A DNA stretch of 64,000 bases from Pusillimonas sp. TS35 (GTDB lineage: Bacteria > Pseudomonadota > Gammaproteobacteria > Burkholderiales > Burkholderiaceae_B), in contig NZ_WWER01000001.1 in the NCBI RefSeq assembly GCF_009857885.1, forward strand, positions 434,001-498,000, read 5' to 3'. The notes beneath the pieces are model-generated. The model saw nothing but the letters and a program-made list of their open reading frames with translations. It was not told the DNA's origin and did not search any database. The translations under genes were made by a program, and so were the position numbers. Below are positions 11,286-22,234 of the stretch, in pieces (the stretch's first letter is position 1; every line of letters starts with the position of its first letter).

Positions 11286-12579
11286 TACTTCCAATTCGTA
11301 CGAGGCAGGGCAAGCGTTGCCAGTGGGTGCCGCCGTCCGGCGCCGCACGCGCCCGGTTGTCGTGCGCTGGGGCGATCGCAAAGTCCAGGTAGGTGGTGAC
11401 GCGCCGGTCGTTGTGCAGTCTATGACCAACACCGATACGGCGGATCCGATCGCCACCGCCATACAGGTCAAGGAATTGGCGCTGGCAGGGTCTGAAATTG
11501 TCCGTATCACGGTCAATACGCCCGAAGCGGCGCGCGAGGTGCCCGCAATCCGCGAGCAGCTTGATCGGATGAACATCTCTGTGCCGCTGGTGGGAGACTT
11601 CCACTACAACGGCCACAAATTGCTGTCGCAATTTCCCGAGTGCGCCCAGGCGCTGTCCAAGTACCGCATCAACCCCGGCAATATGGGGGGCGGAAAAAAG
11701 CGCGACGACAATTTTGCGCAGATGATCGAGATCGCTTGCCGCTACGAAAAGCCGGTGCGCATCGGTGTCAACTGGGGCAGCCTGGATCACGAACTGATGG
11801 CCCGCATGATGGACGAAAACGGCCGTCGCGCGCAGCCTTGGGAAGCCCAGGCGGTCATGCGCGATGCCTTGGTTGTGTCTGCCATCAGCAACGCGCGCCG
11901 CGCCGAAGAGCTCGGCCTGTCACCTAATGGCATCGTCCTGTCGTGCAAAGTCAGCCATGTGCAAGACCTGATCACGGTCTATCAAGACCTTTCCAGCCGT
12001 TGCGACTACCCTCTGCACCTGGGGTTGACGGAAGCCGGCATGGGCAGCAAAGGGATCGTCGCTTCCACGGCAGCACTGGCGGTGCTGCTGCAGCAGGGCA
12101 TTGGCGATACCATCCGCATTTCTCTCACGCCAGAACCTGGCGGAGACCGCCGTCGCGAAGTAATCGTCGCCCAGGAGATCCTCCAGAGCATGGGCCTGCG
12201 GGCTTTCACGCCTATGGTTGTGGCCTGTCCTGGTTGCGGGCGCACCAGCAGCACCGTATTCCAGGAGCTCGCCGATGACATCCAGCGCTTCCTGCGCGAT
12301 CAGATGCCTGTCTGGAAGTCACGCTATCCAGGGGTAGAGAACATGAACGTCGCTGTCATGGGTTGTGTGGTCAACGGGCCGGGCGAAAGCCGGCACGCGG
12401 ACATCGGCATCAGCCTGCCCGGCACGGGCGAGATTCCCTCGGCCCCGGTCTTCATAGACGGCGAGCGCACCATTACACTCAAGGGCGACAACATTGCCGT
12501 CGAGTTCCAGGCCATTGTCGAAGACTACGTCGAACGCCGCTACGGCACCGGCGCAGCGCAGTATTCCGGTCGCGGCTAG
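11278..12579 (+). CDS. ispG: 4-hydroxy-3-methylbut-2-enyl-diphosphate synthase (IspG/GcpE)
   Basis: 433 residues. IspG performs the penultimate step of the MEP isoprenoid pathway using a [4Fe-4S] cluster. The N-terminal TIM barrel shows [13 protein letters not shown] and [14 protein letters not shown]. The C-terminal cluster domain shows CPGCGRTSS and [21 protein letters not shown], which supply the cluster cysteines. It is longer than the E. coli enzyme (372), as is usual for betaproteobacteria. The start overlaps the preceding stop by 8 nt; hisS follows after 21 nt. Confidence 0.97.
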   Translation: MTDTSNSYEAGQALPVGAAVRRRTRPVVVRWGDRKVQVGGDAPVVVQSMTNTDTADPIATAIQVKELALAGSEIVRITVNTPEAAREVPAIREQLDRMNISVPLVGDFHYNGHKLLSQFPECAQALSKYRINPGNMGGGKKRDDNFAQMIEIACRYEKPVRIGVNWGSLDHELMARMMDENGRRAQPWEAQAVMRDALVVSAISNARRAEELGLSPNGIVLSCKVSHVQDLITVYQDLSSRCDYPLHLGLTEAGMGSKGIVASTAALAVLLQQGIGDTIRISLTPEPGGDRRREVIVAQEILQSMGLRAFTPMVVACPGCGRTSSTVFQELADDIQRFLRDQMPVWKSRYPGVENMNVAVMGCVVNGPGESRHADIGISLPGTGEIPSAPVFIDGERTITLKGDNIAVEFQAIVEDYVERRYGTGAAQYSGRG

Positions 12580-12600
12580 CCCGCGCATACCCAAGTAACC

Positions 12601-13890
12601 ATGACATCAACATTTAAGAAGGTTCATGCCATCACCGGCATGAAAGACGCGCTCCCCGACACCAGTGCTGCGTGGGAAAGCCTGGAAGCTACTGTCCGGG
12701 AGTGGCTGGGCGCTTACGGCTATTGCAATATGCGCACACCGGTGCTGGAGCACACCCGCCTGTTTACGCGCGGCATCGGCGAAGTCACCGATATCGTCGA
12801 AAAGGAGATGTATTCCTTCACCGATGCGCTCAACAACGAGCATCTCACCATGCGGCCGGAGTTCACGGCCGGCATGGTGCGCGCTACCATCGAGCACAAT
12901 CTGCTGTACGAACGCCCGCATCGCGTCTACGCAATGGGCCCGGTGTTTCGTCACGAAAAACCGCAGCGAGGCCGCTACCGCCAGTTCCATCAGATCGACG
13001 TCGAGGCCCTGGGTTTTGCCGGCCCCGACATTGATGCCGAACTCATTGTCATGCTGGCCAGGCTCTGGAAGCTGCTTGGGCTCACAGACATCCGGCTCGA
13101 GCTCAACTCGCTGGGGCAGGCCGAAGAGCGCGCCGCCCATCGGGCAGCCCTTATCGAACATCTTCAGAAGCATATCGACGTGCTCGACGAAGAGGCTCGG
13201 CGACGCATGCACACCAATCCGCTTCGCGTACTTGATACCAAGAATCCCGCGATGCAGGATATGGCCAACAGTGCGCCGCGCCTGTTCGACTTCCTTGGTG
13301 CAAAGTCGCGGGAGCACTTTGCCGGCGTATGCGAGCGCCTAGCGGATGCTGGTATTTCTTACAGGCTCAATCCGCGCCTCGTGCGGGGCCTGGATTACTA
13401 CAATCTGACCGTTTTCGAGTGGGTCACAGACCGGCTCGGTGCCCAGGGCACGGTATGCGGCGGCGGTCGCTACGATGGTCTGATCGAATTGCTGGGCGGC
13501 AAGCCTGCGCCGGCCGTGGGCTTTGCCATCGGCATGGAGCGCTTGCTCGATCTGTGCGAACAAATCGGTGGCCAGGCCGAGCGCCCGGAGTGCGACGTCT
13601 ATCTGGTTCACCAGGGCGAAGCCGCCCAGCGCCGTGCTGCGCTATTGGGCGAAAGCTTGCGCGATGCCGGATTGCGTGTCATTGTTCATGCCGGTCCGGG
13701 CAGCTTCAAGGCACAGTTCAAACGTGCCGACGCAAGCGGTGCGCGCGTGGCCGTCATACTTGGCGATAACGAGCTTGCCAGCGCCAGTGCCAGCGTCAAG
13801 TGGCTGCGCGAGCAGGACGGCCATATCGGGGCACAGCAAGAAACCATCCCGCTCGATTGTTTGGTAACAGAGTTGAAAAACAGGGTCTGA
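12601..13890 (+). CDS. hisS: Histidyl-tRNA synthetase
   Basis: 429 residues, class II. It starts [14 protein letters not shown] after a short tail. Motif 2 is [23 protein letters not shown], the histidine-A motif is [13 protein letters not shown], and motif 3 is GFAIGMERL; the C-terminal anticodon-binding domain (about 330-429) is complete. It is conserved between ispG and the YfgM-like gene (6-nt gap). A HisRS-like regulatory paralogue, hisZ, lies 8 kb downstream. Confidence 0.98.
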   Translation: MTSTFKKVHAITGMKDALPDTSAAWESLEATVREWLGAYGYCNMRTPVLEHTRLFTRGIGEVTDIVEKEMYSFTDALNNEHLTMRPEFTAGMVRATIEHNLLYERPHRVYAMGPVFRHEKPQRGRYRQFHQIDVEALGFAGPDIDAELIVMLARLWKLLGLTDIRLELNSLGQAEERAAHRAALIEHLQKHIDVLDEEARRRMHTNPLRVLDTKNPAMQDMANSAPRLFDFLGAKSREHFAGVCERLADAGISYRLNPRLVRGLDYYNLTVFEWVTDRLGAQGTVCGGGRYDGLIELLGGKPAPAVGFAIGMERLLDLCEQIGGQAERPECDVYLVHQGEAAQRRAALLGESLRDAGLRVIVHAGPGSFKAQFKRADASGARVAVILGDNELASASASVKWLREQDGHIGAQQETIPLDCLVTELKNRV

Positions 13891-13896
13891 AGAAGC

Positions 13897-14532
13897 ATGG
13901 CATACGATTTGGAAGAACAGGAGAAACTCGACGCCCTGCGTGCGTGGTGGGACCGCTACGGCACGCTTTGTGTCGTCCTGGTGTTCGTCGCCGTCGCGGG
14001 TGTGCTCGGCTGGCGTGGCTGGCAGTGGTACCAGGAACACAAAAGCAACCAGGCCATGAGCTACTTCGAGGCGCTCGAAAGCGCCACGGGGCAGCAGGGT
14101 GACGAAGCCGTCGCCCGCATCAAGGCGGCCAGCACCACCTTGCGCGACGACTTCCCGTCTTCCGGCTACACCTCGCGCGGCCTCCTGGTGGCTGCCATGG
14201 CCCTCCAGCAGCGCGGCGACCTCGACGGTGCGCGCCAGCAACTCGAATGGCTGGTCCAGCGCAGCGCTGATCAGGCGTTGGTGGCGCTGGGCAAGTTGCG
14301 CCTGGCTGGCATATTGCTGCAGCAAAAACAATACGAGCCCGCGCTTGCCTTGCTTGGCGAGCCACCCCCAGCGTTCGCCGGCCTCTATGAAGACCGGCGC
14401 GGCGACATCCTGCTCGCGCAGGGCAGCAATGACCAAGCCCGTGCGGCCTGGGAAAGCGCGATCAAGGCATTGGGCGCCGACCCCGCCGCGCAGATCGTGC
14501 AATTGAAAATCGACGCCTTGAGTGGAAACTGA
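13897..14532 (+). CDS. YfgM-family tetratricopeptide-like membrane protein
   Basis: 211 residues. The N-terminus MAYDLEEQEKLDALRAWWDRYG is typical of YfgM, followed by one membrane anchor (about 22-39) and a periplasmic helical domain with TPR-like repeats (about 60-205). E. coli YfgM associates with the SecYEG translocon and the chaperone network at the inner membrane. It lies between hisS and bamB with 6-nt and 3-nt gaps, the same arrangement as in enterobacteria, which supports the assignment. Confidence 0.9.
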   Translation: MAYDLEEQEKLDALRAWWDRYGTLCVVLVFVAVAGVLGWRGWQWYQEHKSNQAMSYFEALESATGQQGDEAVARIKAASTTLRDDFPSSGYTSRGLLVAAMALQQRGDLDGARQQLEWLVQRSADQALVALGKLRLAGILLQQKQYEPALALLGEPPPAFAGLYEDRRGDILLAQGSNDQARAAWESAIKALGADPAAQIVQLKIDALSGN

Positions 14533-14535
14533 TCC

Positions 14536-15708
14536 ATGCGTAACACCGCTTTCCGCCGTTCATCGTCCCGCCGCTTCTTGCGTGGCGCCATATTGGCACT
14601 GAGCCTGGCCGGTCTGGCTGGCTGCTCCATGTTTTCCAGCAGCGATCCGCGCTACGAGCCCACGCCGCTCACTGAGTATGCGCCGGGCGTTACTGCGGCG
14701 GTAGCCTGGAGCACGTCCGTTGGCAGCGGCGGAGGCTATGGTTTTGCACCCACCGTCGTGGGCGAATCCGTTTACGCAGCTGCGCCGGGTGGGCGTGTCG
14801 TCAAGGTGGCGCTTGGTTCGGGAGCGGTGCAGTGGCAGGCTGATACCGGCCGCGAGCTTTCCGCCGGGGCGGGTTCCGACGGCACCATCACCGCCGTTGC
14901 AGCCAATAACGGCGAGGTTATCGCCTACGACGACAAGGGCGTCGAAAAATGGCGGGCCAAGGCCTCCAGCGCCATCAACATCCCGCCTGTGGTTGGTGCC
15001 GGTGTCGTCGTTGTGCGCAGCAGCGACTACCGCATACAGGCGTTCGACGCCCAGACGGGCGAGCCTCGCTGGCAGGTGCAACGGCCAGGCCCGGCGCTGG
15101 CACTCAAAACCAATATGCAACTGGTCATCATCCAGGGGCTGGTTGTGTCCGGCATGCCTAGCGGTCGCCTGATGCTGATCGAGGCTGCCAGCGGCAACGT
15201 CCAGTGGGAAGGCCAGGTCGCCAGTTCCCAGGGCGCCACAGACCTCGAACGCATCCGTGACGTGGTCGGTACGCCGCAGGTCCAGGGGCCGCTGCTGTGC
15301 GGCGTCGCCTATCAGGGGCGCATGGTGTGCTTCGATGTCTCCCAGGGTGGGCGTCCAATCTGGGAAACGACCTTCTCCAGCAAAACCGGCATGGCCACCG
15401 ACAACGTGCATGCCTATGCGGGCGATCAACGCGATGTGGTGCATGCGTTCAATCTGGCAAGCGGCAGCGAAGTCTGGAAGCAGTCCGCATTGCGCAATCG
15501 TCGGTTGACGCAGCCGGCGGTTGTACCGCAGGCAGTTGCCGTCGGTGACCTGGATGGCTATGTCCATTTTCTGTCCCGTGAAAACGGGCATCTGCTGGGC
15601 CGCGTGAGCGTGGGCGGCGGCGCCGTGCTTTCTCCGCCGATCGCCACCACGCGCGGCGTGCTGGTGCAAACTGGCAATGGCAATCTGGTGCTGGTTGGTG
15701 TCAATTGA
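14536..15708 (+). CDS. bamB: Outer-membrane assembly lipoprotein BamB
   Basis: 390 residues. A signal peptide ends in the lipobox LAGC (acylated Cys at about 30). The mature part is an eight-bladed PQQ-type beta-propeller with repeats such as [32 protein letters not shown] and [17 protein letters not shown]. BamB is a scaffold of the BAM complex that inserts beta-barrel proteins into the outer membrane. The TGA stop overlaps the TTG start of der. Confidence 0.96.
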   Translation: MRNTAFRRSSSRRFLRGAILALSLAGLAGCSMFSSSDPRYEPTPLTEYAPGVTAAVAWSTSVGSGGGYGFAPTVVGESVYAAAPGGRVVKVALGSGAVQWQADTGRELSAGAGSDGTITAVAANNGEVIAYDDKGVEKWRAKASSAINIPPVVGAGVVVVRSSDYRIQAFDAQTGEPRWQVQRPGPALALKTNMQLVIIQGLVVSGMPSGRLMLIEAASGNVQWEGQVASSQGATDLERIRDVVGTPQVQGPLLCGVAYQGRMVCFDVSQGGRPIWETTFSSKTGMATDNVHAYAGDQRDVVHAFNLASGSEVWKQSALRNRRLTQPAVVPQAVAVGDLDGYVHFLSRENGHLLGRVSVGGGAVLSPPIATTRGVLVQTGNGNLVLVGVN

Positions 15709-17165
15709 ACAAATCTGTATTCAAGCCCGTTATCGCCCTGGTAGGGCGCGCCAATGTGGGCAAGTCCACATTGTTCAACCGCATTACGCGTTCGCGTGCC
15801 GCGCTGGTAGCCGATTTTTCCGGCCTTACGCGGGATCGCCATTACGGCGAGGGCAGGGTGGGCAATCATCCCTTCATTGCCGTCGATACCGGCGGCTTCG
15901 AGCCGGTTGCCAAAGAAGGCATATTGCTCGAAATGGCGCGTCAGACGCAGCAGGCGATCGCTGAAGCGGACGTGGTGATCTTTCTGGTCGACGCCCGTGC
16001 TGGTGTCAATGCGCACGATCATGAAATCGCCCGCCTGCTGCGCAAGAGCGGCCAGCGTGTATTGCTGGCGGTCAATAAGGCCGAAGGCATGCGCTACGGC
16101 TCGGCGGCGGCTGAATTCCACGAACTGGGCTTGGGCGAACCGCATCCCATTTCGGCCTCACATGGTGATGGCGTCGTTGATCTCATCGAAGAAGCACTTT
16201 CTTTCATGGATGCGGCCGAGGCGGGCGGTTCCGACGACAGCGTCGTTTTTGACGCCGATGCACTCAGTGATGACGATATCGACGCCGTCTTAGCGGCTGG
16301 TGACGAGGCCGGTGCTGAAGCCGCCGACGAGGCTGACGCTGAAGCTGGCGTGCAGCACCGGATAAAGCTGGCTGTTGTAGGCCGGCCCAACGCAGGAAAA
16401 TCCACGCTCATCAACACGCTCGTGGGCGAGGAGCGCGTTATTGCCTTCGATATGCCGGGCACCACGCGCGATGCCATCGAGATCGAGTTCGAACGCGGCG
16501 GCACGGCTTATACCCTGATCGATACCGCAGGTTTGCGCCGTCGTGGCAAGGTGTTCGAAGCCATTGAGAAGTTTTCCGTCATCAAGACGCTGCAGGCCAT
16601 CGAAGCCTGCAATGTCGTGCTGCTCATGATTGACGCCCAGGCGGGTATTTCAGATCAGGATGCCCACATCGCCGGCTTCGTGGTCGAAACCGGGCGGGCG
16701 CTAGTGGTTGCCATCAACAAATGGGACAGCGTCGACCGCGAGCAGCGCGAACTGCTGCTGCGCGAGTTCGAGCGCAAGCTGCGGTTTCTCTCTTTTGCGC
16801 GCATGCATACGATATCCGCCACGAAGGGGCAGGGCATCAATGCACTCCTCAAATCGGTCAATGCGGCGCATGCCGCTGCGTTTTCCAGGTTGTCCACGCC
16901 TCGCCTTACACGCGAATTGCGCGATGCTGTCGAGCAGCAACCGCCGCCGCGCAAGGGGATTTTTCGCCCCAAGATGCGCTATGCGCACCAGGGCGGCCAG
17001 AATCCGCCGCTCATCGTTATTCACGGCAATGCGCTTGATGCCATACCGGATTCGTATCGCCGCTATCTCGAAACGCGCTTCCGTACCGCATTCAAGCTCG
17101 AAGGCACGCCGTTGCGCATCGAGTTCAAATCATCCCAGAATCCTTACATAAAGGGGGCACAGTGA
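15705..17165 (+). CDS. der: Ribosome-associated GTPase Der (EngA)
   Basis: 486 residues with two consecutive GTPase domains and a C-terminal KH-like domain. The first P-loop is GRANVGKST (about 13-21), where most Der proteins have GRPNVGKST; the second, GRPNAGKST, lies near residue 225. DTGGF, NKxE and [11 protein letters not shown] motifs are visible. Der helps assemble the 50S subunit. An acidic Asp/Ala-rich linker (about 170-215) joins the GTPase domains and is longer than in E. coli. The only start that gives the full domain is TTG at 15705, overlapping the bamB stop. Confidence 0.96.
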   Translation: MNKSVFKPVIALVGRANVGKSTLFNRITRSRAALVADFSGLTRDRHYGEGRVGNHPFIAVDTGGFEPVAKEGILLEMARQTQQAIAEADVVIFLVDARAGVNAHDHEIARLLRKSGQRVLLAVNKAEGMRYGSAAAEFHELGLGEPHPISASHGDGVVDLIEEALSFMDAAEAGGSDDSVVFDADALSDDDIDAVLAAGDEAGAEAADEADAEAGVQHRIKLAVVGRPNAGKSTLINTLVGEERVIAFDMPGTTRDAIEIEFERGGTAYTLIDTAGLRRRGKVFEAIEKFSVIKTLQAIEACNVVLLMIDAQAGISDQDAHIAGFVVETGRALVVAINKWDSVDREQRELLLREFERKLRFLSFARMHTISATKGQGINALLKSVNAAHAAAFSRLSTPRLTRELRDAVEQQPPPRKGIFRPKMRYAHQGGQNPPLIVIHGNALDAIPDSYRRYLETRFRTAFKLEGTPLRIEFKSSQNPYIKGAQ

Positions 17166-18235
17166 GCCGTTATTGGAGTGACGACGTATCCAGCCTTTCT
17201 CCCTATGTCGCAGGGGAGCAGCCAAAGATCGAGGGCCTGCTCAAGCTGAATACCAACGAAAGCCCCTATGGGCCGTCCCCGCGCGCCATTGAGGCGATAC
17301 GCGCCGCTGCCGGCGATCGCCTCCGGCTGTATCCCGACAACGAATCCAAGGCACTGTGTGAAGCGGCTGCACGCGCCTACGGCGTGGATGCCAGCCAAGT
17401 TTTCCCCGGCAACGGATCGGACGAGGTGCTGGCCCACATTTTCAATGGGCTGTTCCGCCACGAAGGCAGGGCGCTTTGGCTGCCGGATATCACCTACAGC
17501 TTTTATCGTACATTCTGCGGGTTGTTTGGTATTCCGGCTCGGCTTGTTCCGCTGGCCGACGACTATGCCATCCGGCCGGCCGACTACATCGGGCCGCACG
17601 CCGAGACGCCCGCCGGCATCATTTTTGCCAACCCCAATGCGCCTACCGGGCTGGCCATGCCACTGTCAGACATCGAGGCCATTGCGCATTCCAATCCTGA
17701 TGTCGCGGTCGTCGTAGACGAAGCCTATGTCGATTTTGGTGCTGAATCCGCCGTATCATTGCTGGGTTCATGTCCAAACTTGGTCGTTGTGCATACGTTG
17801 TCCAAGTCGCGCGCGCTGGCGGGGCTTCGGGTCGGGTACGCCATCGCGGGCGTTCAAATCATCGATGGTCTGAATCGCGTCAAAGATAGCTTCAATTCCT
17901 ATCCGCTCGACATGCTGGCGCAGGCGGGGGCCGTAGCGGCGCTTGACGACGGCGGCTATTTCGACCAAACGCGCCGAGCCGTCATGGATACCCGGCGGCA
18001 GTTGTCGGACGCGTTGGCGAAACTTGGTTTCGAAACATTACCGAGCTCCACTAATTTCGTTTTCACCCGTCATCCGCGCCACGATGCAGCAGACATCGCT
18101 GCAAGGCTTCGGGCACAAAAAATCCTTGTGCGCCATTTCAAGCAACCGCGTATCGAGCAGTTTCTGCGCATCACCGTCGGTACGCCCGAAGAATGCGATC
18201 GTCTCTGCCTGGCGCTGGCAGATATCGTGAAGTAA
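17162..18235 (+). CDS. hisC: Histidinol-phosphate aminotransferase
   Basis: 357-residue fold-type I PLP enzyme that transaminates imidazole-acetol phosphate in histidine synthesis. Diagnostic sequence: [13 protein letters not shown] near the start, [19 protein letters not shown], and the PLP lysine K215 in [17 protein letters not shown]. It starts with GTG at 17162, overlapping the der stop. It is away from any his operon; a second hisC elsewhere is likely, so this may be the hisC2-type copy, and related activity on aromatic keto acids cannot be excluded. Confidence 0.92.
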   Translation: MSRYWSDDVSSLSPYVAGEQPKIEGLLKLNTNESPYGPSPRAIEAIRAAAGDRLRLYPDNESKALCEAAARAYGVDASQVFPGNGSDEVLAHIFNGLFRHEGRALWLPDITYSFYRTFCGLFGIPARLVPLADDYAIRPADYIGPHAETPAGIIFANPNAPTGLAMPLSDIEAIAHSNPDVAVVVDEAYVDFGAESAVSLLGSCPNLVVVHTLSKSRALAGLRVGYAIAGVQIIDGLNRVKDSFNSYPLDMLAQAGAVAALDDGGYFDQTRRAVMDTRRQLSDALAKLGFETLPSSTNFVFTRHPRHDAADIAARLRAQKILVRHFKQPRIEQFLRITVGTPEECDRLCLALADIVK

Positions 18236-18360
18236 TTGCAACTCATTTTTTTTCGTATTGGCCGGATTATTTTGCAAGGGGGCCGTGCCAATACCGGGAA
18301 AACCCTGTAAAGTAGATATCTCACCAAACCACCTAAAACAACACAATTGGAGCCTAGCCA

Positions 18361-18597
18361 ATGAGCAACAAAGGGCAAACACTACAAGATCCATTCCTAA
18401 ACGCCCTGCGCAAAGACCATGTGCCCGTGTCTATCTACCTTGTCAATGGCATCAAGCTGCAAGGTCAGGTAGAGTCCTTCGATCAGTATGTCGTCCTGCT
18501 GCGCAACACTGTCACGCAAATGGTATATAAGCACGCGATCTCCACGGTCGTTCCCGCTCGCCCTGTCAATTTCCAGGTGGATGATTCCGCTGAATAA
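18361..18597 (+). CDS. hfq: RNA chaperone Hfq
   Basis: 78 residues: [47 protein letters not shown], with Sm1 and Sm2 ([14 protein letters not shown]) complete. The hexamer pairs small RNAs with mRNAs. The C-terminal tail is very short (about 10 residues beyond Sm2), as usual in betaproteobacteria. A 125-nt gap after hisC contains a -10-like TAAAGT at 18308-18313. An SD-like GGAG lies 9 nt before the ATG. The hfq-hflX-hflK-hflC order follows. Confidence 0.98.
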   Translation: MSNKGQTLQDPFLNALRKDHVPVSIYLVNGIKLQGQVESFDQYVVLLRNTVTQMVYKHAISTVVPARPVNFQVDDSAE

Positions 18598-18669
18598 CCC
18601 GCGCACTCTTTGCACCTGGCTGCCCGCCAAGCGCATCGCGCTGGCGGGTGTTTCGTTTGGAGGGCGCCC

Positions 18670-19782
18670 ATGAGCATGAAAGCCCTCATTATCAGTGTCG
18701 ACCTTGGCGAGCCCGATTATCAGGCTCATGCCGATGAGTTTGTCATGCTTGCGAAGGGCGCGGGGGCGGAGATTGTCGGCACCGTCGCCGCACGCCGGGC
18801 GAGGCCCGATGCGGCGCATTTCATCGGCAGCGGCAAGCTCGAAGAGGCAGTGCTGCTGGCCCATGAAACCGGTGCCGAAATCGTTTTGTTCGATCAGCCA
18901 TTGAGCCCCGCACAGCAGCGCAACCTCGAGCGCGGCATCAACCTGCGGGTTGTCGATCGGGTCGCGTTGATTCTCGATATCTTCGCGCTGCGAGCCAAGA
19001 GCCACGAGGGCAAGCTGCAGGTCGAACTCGCGCAGCTGCAGCACCTGTCCACGCGTCTTACACGCATGTGGACCCACCTCGAACGGCAGCGCGGCGGCAT
19101 CGGCATGCGGGGGCCGGGCGAGTCGCAGCTCGAGATGGACCGACGCATGATCGGCGACAAGGTGCGCCTGTTGCGCGCGCGGCTCGATCGCGTGCAGCGC
19201 CAGCGCGCCACGCAGCGCCGCGCCCGGGCGCGCGGCAATACGCTGTCGGTATCGCTGGTCGGTTATACCAACGCCGGCAAATCGACACTGTTCAACGCCT
19301 TGACGCGAGCCGGCGCCTATGCGGCTGATCAACTCTTTGCCACGCTCGATACAACGACACGCCGCGTCTGGATCGAAGGAGCGGGGCAGGTGGTCATTTC
19401 CGATACGGTAGGCTTTATCCGGGACCTGCCGCCCACGCTGATCGCAGCTTTTCGTGCCACACTCGAAGAAACCGTGCAGGCGGATCTTCTTCTGCACGTC
19501 ATCGATGCCTCAAGCCCTCAACGCGATGAGCAAGTCGCTGAAGTCAATAAAGTGCTCGCCGACATTGGCGCGGCCGATATCCCCTGTATTCTCGTCTACA
19601 ACAAAATCGATCAGGCTGGTTACGAGCCCCGTGTGGAACGTAACGAACATGGTACGATTGCACGAGTTTTCGTAGGCGCACTGGAGCGCCTGGGTTTAGA
19701 GGGTTTGCGCCAGGCAATCGTCGAAACAGGACAAATCGCGGGAAACAATGCGTTTAATATCAAAAATATTCAATCTGAATGA
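18670..19782 (+). CDS. hflX: GTPase HflX
   Basis: 370 residues from MSMKALIISVDLGEPDYQ; the in-frame extension to 18610 is rejected because GGAG at 18659-18662 lies just upstream of 18670. The N-terminal HflX domain contains FDQPLSPAQQRNLE and a Arg-rich helical hairpin (TRLTRMWTHLERQRGGIGMRGPGE, in parts). The G domain has GYTNAGKST, DTVGFIRDLP and NKID. HflX splits stalled or heat-damaged 70S ribosomes. The gene runs 35 nt into hflK, so translation is coupled. Confidence 0.96.
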   Translation: MSMKALIISVDLGEPDYQAHADEFVMLAKGAGAEIVGTVAARRARPDAAHFIGSGKLEEAVLLAHETGAEIVLFDQPLSPAQQRNLERGINLRVVDRVALILDIFALRAKSHEGKLQVELAQLQHLSTRLTRMWTHLERQRGGIGMRGPGESQLEMDRRMIGDKVRLLRARLDRVQRQRATQRRARARGNTLSVSLVGYTNAGKSTLFNALTRAGAYAADQLFATLDTTTRRVWIEGAGQVVISDTVGFIRDLPPTLIAAFRATLEETVQADLLLHVIDASSPQRDEQVAEVNKVLADIGAADIPCILVYNKIDQAGYEPRVERNEHGTIARVFVGALERLGLEGLRQAIVETGQIAGNNAFNIKNIQSE

Positions 19783-21067
19783 TCCGGGCTGGGGGCGCGG
19801 CAATAACAACAATAGTAATGGCGGCTCCGAACCCCCGCGCCGGCCTGGTCAAAACGAGGGCCCTCCCGACCTTGACGAGGTCTGGCGCGACTTCAACAAT
19901 AAGCTGGGCTCGCTGTTCGGCCGCAAGCCGCGTCGCGGCGGCGGTGGTTTTGGCGGCGGCAACGGTTCGGGGGGCGGCGTCAACCTGCCCAAGGGCTCGC
20001 CCAAGCTATTTGTTGTGCTGGGCGTGGTCATTGTGGGTTTGTGGCTGGCCAGCGGTTTCATCATTGTCCAAGAAGGCCAGGTCGCGGTCGTCACCCGCTT
20101 TGGTCAATACACCAAGACACTCAGCCCCGGCCTGCAGTGGCGTTTGCCGGCGCCCATCGAAAACCACCAGATGGTCAATATTGCGCAGCTGCGCACCTTT
20201 GAGGTCGGCTACCGCGGCAACACGCGCAACAAGGTACTGCCCGAGTCACTCATGCTGACGACCGACGAAAACATTGTCGATCTGCAGTTCGTGGTGCAGT
20301 ATCGTCTCGAGCCGAACGGCGCGCCCGACTACCTGTTCCGCACCAACCAGCCGGATGAATCCGTGCGCCAGGCCTCAGAAACGGCAATGCGCGAGATTGT
20401 GGGCAAGAAGCCTATGGATTTCGTGCTTTACTCGGGCCGCACCGAGGTCGCCGCTGAGGTTCAGAAGCTGGCCCAGAATATCCTCGACCGCTACCAGACG
20501 GGCATCCAGATCAGCACGGTTGCCATCCAGAACGTCCAGCCGCCCGAGCAGGTGCAGGCTGCGTTCGATGATGCCGTCAAGGCCGGCCAAGACCGCGAAC
20601 GTCTGATCAATGAGGGCAACGCCTATGCCAACAAGGTTCTGCCTGAAGCGCAAGGCCAAGTGGCCCGCATGATCCAGGATGCCGAAGGCTACCGCGCGCG
20701 CGTCATCGGCAATGCCGAGGGTGATGCCGCGCGCTTCAGCAGCGTCGAAGCCGAGTACGCCAAGGCGCCCGAGATCACGCGCCAACGTCTATATCTGTCC
20801 ACCATGGAAAGTATATTGGCCGACGTCAGCAAGGTGGTGGTGGATACCGATTCCGCCAACAACATGCTGTACCTGCCGTTGGACAAAATCATGAACGACG
20901 CGGCGCGGGCGCCGCGCAATACGGGCGACCAACCCGGCGCCGCCGCGGCTGGGGCAGCATCAGGCCAGTCTACCGAGGCTGCCAACGGCCGGGCGGCAGC
21001 AGGCCGAACCGGGAAGGCTGCTGCTTCCGGCAGTTCGTCGCTGTCCGTAAACCCGTATTCGCGCTGA
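19748..21067 (+). CDS. hflK: FtsH protease modulator HflK
   Basis: 439 residues. A cytoplasmic Asn/Gly-rich N-terminus (1-85) precedes one membrane segment (about 87-107) and a periplasmic SPFH/band-7 domain (EGQVAVVTRFGQY...), a coiled coil rich in Ala/Glu (EAQGQVARMIQDAEGYRARVIGNAEG, in parts) and an Ala/Gly-rich tail. HflK and HflC form a large cage around FtsH and limit its proteolysis of membrane proteins. It starts inside the hflX 3' end and hflC follows after 9 nt. Confidence 0.96.
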   Translation: MRLISKIFNLNDPGWGRGNNNNSNGGSEPPRRPGQNEGPPDLDEVWRDFNNKLGSLFGRKPRRGGGGFGGGNGSGGGVNLPKGSPKLFVVLGVVIVGLWLASGFIIVQEGQVAVVTRFGQYTKTLSPGLQWRLPAPIENHQMVNIAQLRTFEVGYRGNTRNKVLPESLMLTTDENIVDLQFVVQYRLEPNGAPDYLFRTNQPDESVRQASETAMREIVGKKPMDFVLYSGRTEVAAEVQKLAQNILDRYQTGIQISTVAIQNVQPPEQVQAAFDDAVKAGQDRERLINEGNAYANKVLPEAQGQVARMIQDAEGYRARVIGNAEGDAARFSSVEAEYAKAPEITRQRLYLSTMESILADVSKVVVDTDSANNMLYLPLDKIMNDAARAPRNTGDQPGAAAAGAASGQSTEAANGRAAAGRTGKAAASGSSSLSVNPYSR

Positions 21068-21076
21068 GAGGCATAG

Positions 21077-21973
21077 ATGCAACGCTCCTTTCCCATACTG
21101 ATTGGCCTGCTGATTATCCTGGCAGTGCTTTCTTCGTGCGTCTTCGTTGTGCGAGAGCGTGATTCGGCGCTGGTTTTCGCCCTGGGTGAAGTGCGCGAAA
21201 CCATCGTCAAGCCAGGCCTGTATTTCAAGCTGCCACCACCGTTCCAGAATGTCGTCTTCCTCGACAAACGTCTGCAAACCATCGAAAGCAGCGACCCCGA
21301 GCGCATCCAGACAGCCGAAAAGAAGAATCTGTTGATCGATTCCTACGTGAAGTGGCGCATCGCTGATCCTCGGCTCTTCTACGTGACGTTCGGCGCCAAT
21401 GATCGTGGAGCGGTCGAGCGGCTTTCAGCACAGATTCGCGATGCTCTCAACGCTTCCGTCAACGTGCGCACCGTCAAGGAAGTAGTTTCCAACGAGCGCG
21501 ACAAAATCATGAGTGAAGTGCTCGATAACGTTGCAGCCCGGGCCAAGCCGCTGGGTGTCGACGTGGTCGACGTTCGCTTGCGTCGCATCGACTTCGCCCC
21601 TGAAATCTCCGAATCCGTTTACAGGCGTATGGAAGCCGAGCGCAAGCAAGAGGCCAATCGCCTGCGTGCAAGCGGGACGGCTGACAGCGAGCGCATCCGC
21701 GCCCAGGCCGATCGCGAGCGTCAGGAGATCCTGGCCAAGGCTTATGCGCAGGCGCAGCAGGTGAAGGGCGAGGGCGATGCCACGGCATCGGCCATTTTTG
21801 CTGATGCATACGGCCGCAATCCCGATTTCTTCAAGCTTTACCGTAGCCTGGAGGCCTACCGTACTGTCTTCTCGACCAAGGGTGACACCATCGTACTCAG
21901 TCCGCGCTCCGAGTTCTTCCAGTACTGGGGGGCGGCACATGGTGGCGCAGCAGGCGCGTCAGTCAAGCCCTGA
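21077..21973 (+). CDS. hflC: FtsH protease modulator HflC
   Basis: 298 residues. An N-terminal membrane anchor (about 5-25), then an SPFH domain (VRERDSALVFALGEVRETIVKPGLYFKLP) and the HflC signature VDVVDVRLRRIDFAPEISESVYRRMEAERK. The coiled coil ends AYAQAQQVKGEGDA. It is the stoichiometric partner of HflK. The 3' end is followed by a 261-nt gap to hisZ that contains a terminator-like hairpin. Confidence 0.96.
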   Translation: MQRSFPILIGLLIILAVLSSCVFVVRERDSALVFALGEVRETIVKPGLYFKLPPPFQNVVFLDKRLQTIESSDPERIQTAEKKNLLIDSYVKWRIADPRLFYVTFGANDRGAVERLSAQIRDALNASVNVRTVKEVVSNERDKIMSEVLDNVAARAKPLGVDVVDVRLRRIDFAPEISESVYRRMEAERKQEANRLRASGTADSERIRAQADRERQEILAKAYAQAQQVKGEGDATASAIFADAYGRNPDFFKLYRSLEAYRTVFSTKGDTIVLSPRSEFFQYWGAAHGGAAGASVKP

Positions 21974-22122
21974 TGCGTCCGTAATCAGGTTTTGGCGATG
22001 TCTTCGTACGTTGCCAAAGCCTGAAGCGGCACCCGAAGTGTGCACGTACCCTCGTTGCGTGCCATGTGGCTTCGAGTTCGCGCCCTTGGCTTGGCGGCTT
22101 TCATTTCCCTTGCTTATTCGTT

Positions 22123-22195
22123 TATACTAACGCGTAAGTTTCGATTATCTTTTCCGCAAGCGACTTGGCGGGCTTACGCCCCAGGTCGCTTTTTG
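22123..22195 (+). terminator. Terminator-like hairpin in the hflC-hisZ leader, with possible antiterminator
   Basis: A hairpin at 22158-22190 (AGCGACTTGGCGGGC pairing GCCCCAGGTCGCT around TTAC) runs into TTTTT at 22190-22194, a good intrinsic terminator. A -10-like TATACT lies at 22123-22128. GCGTAAG at 22132-22138 is exactly complementary to CTTACGC at 22173-22179 inside the stem, so an alternative fold is possible. It may simply end the hflC transcript. Confidence 0.65.
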
Positions 22196-22234
22196 TTTGG
22201 CATAGCCCATTACCGTTCTCACCGGGACTGCACA

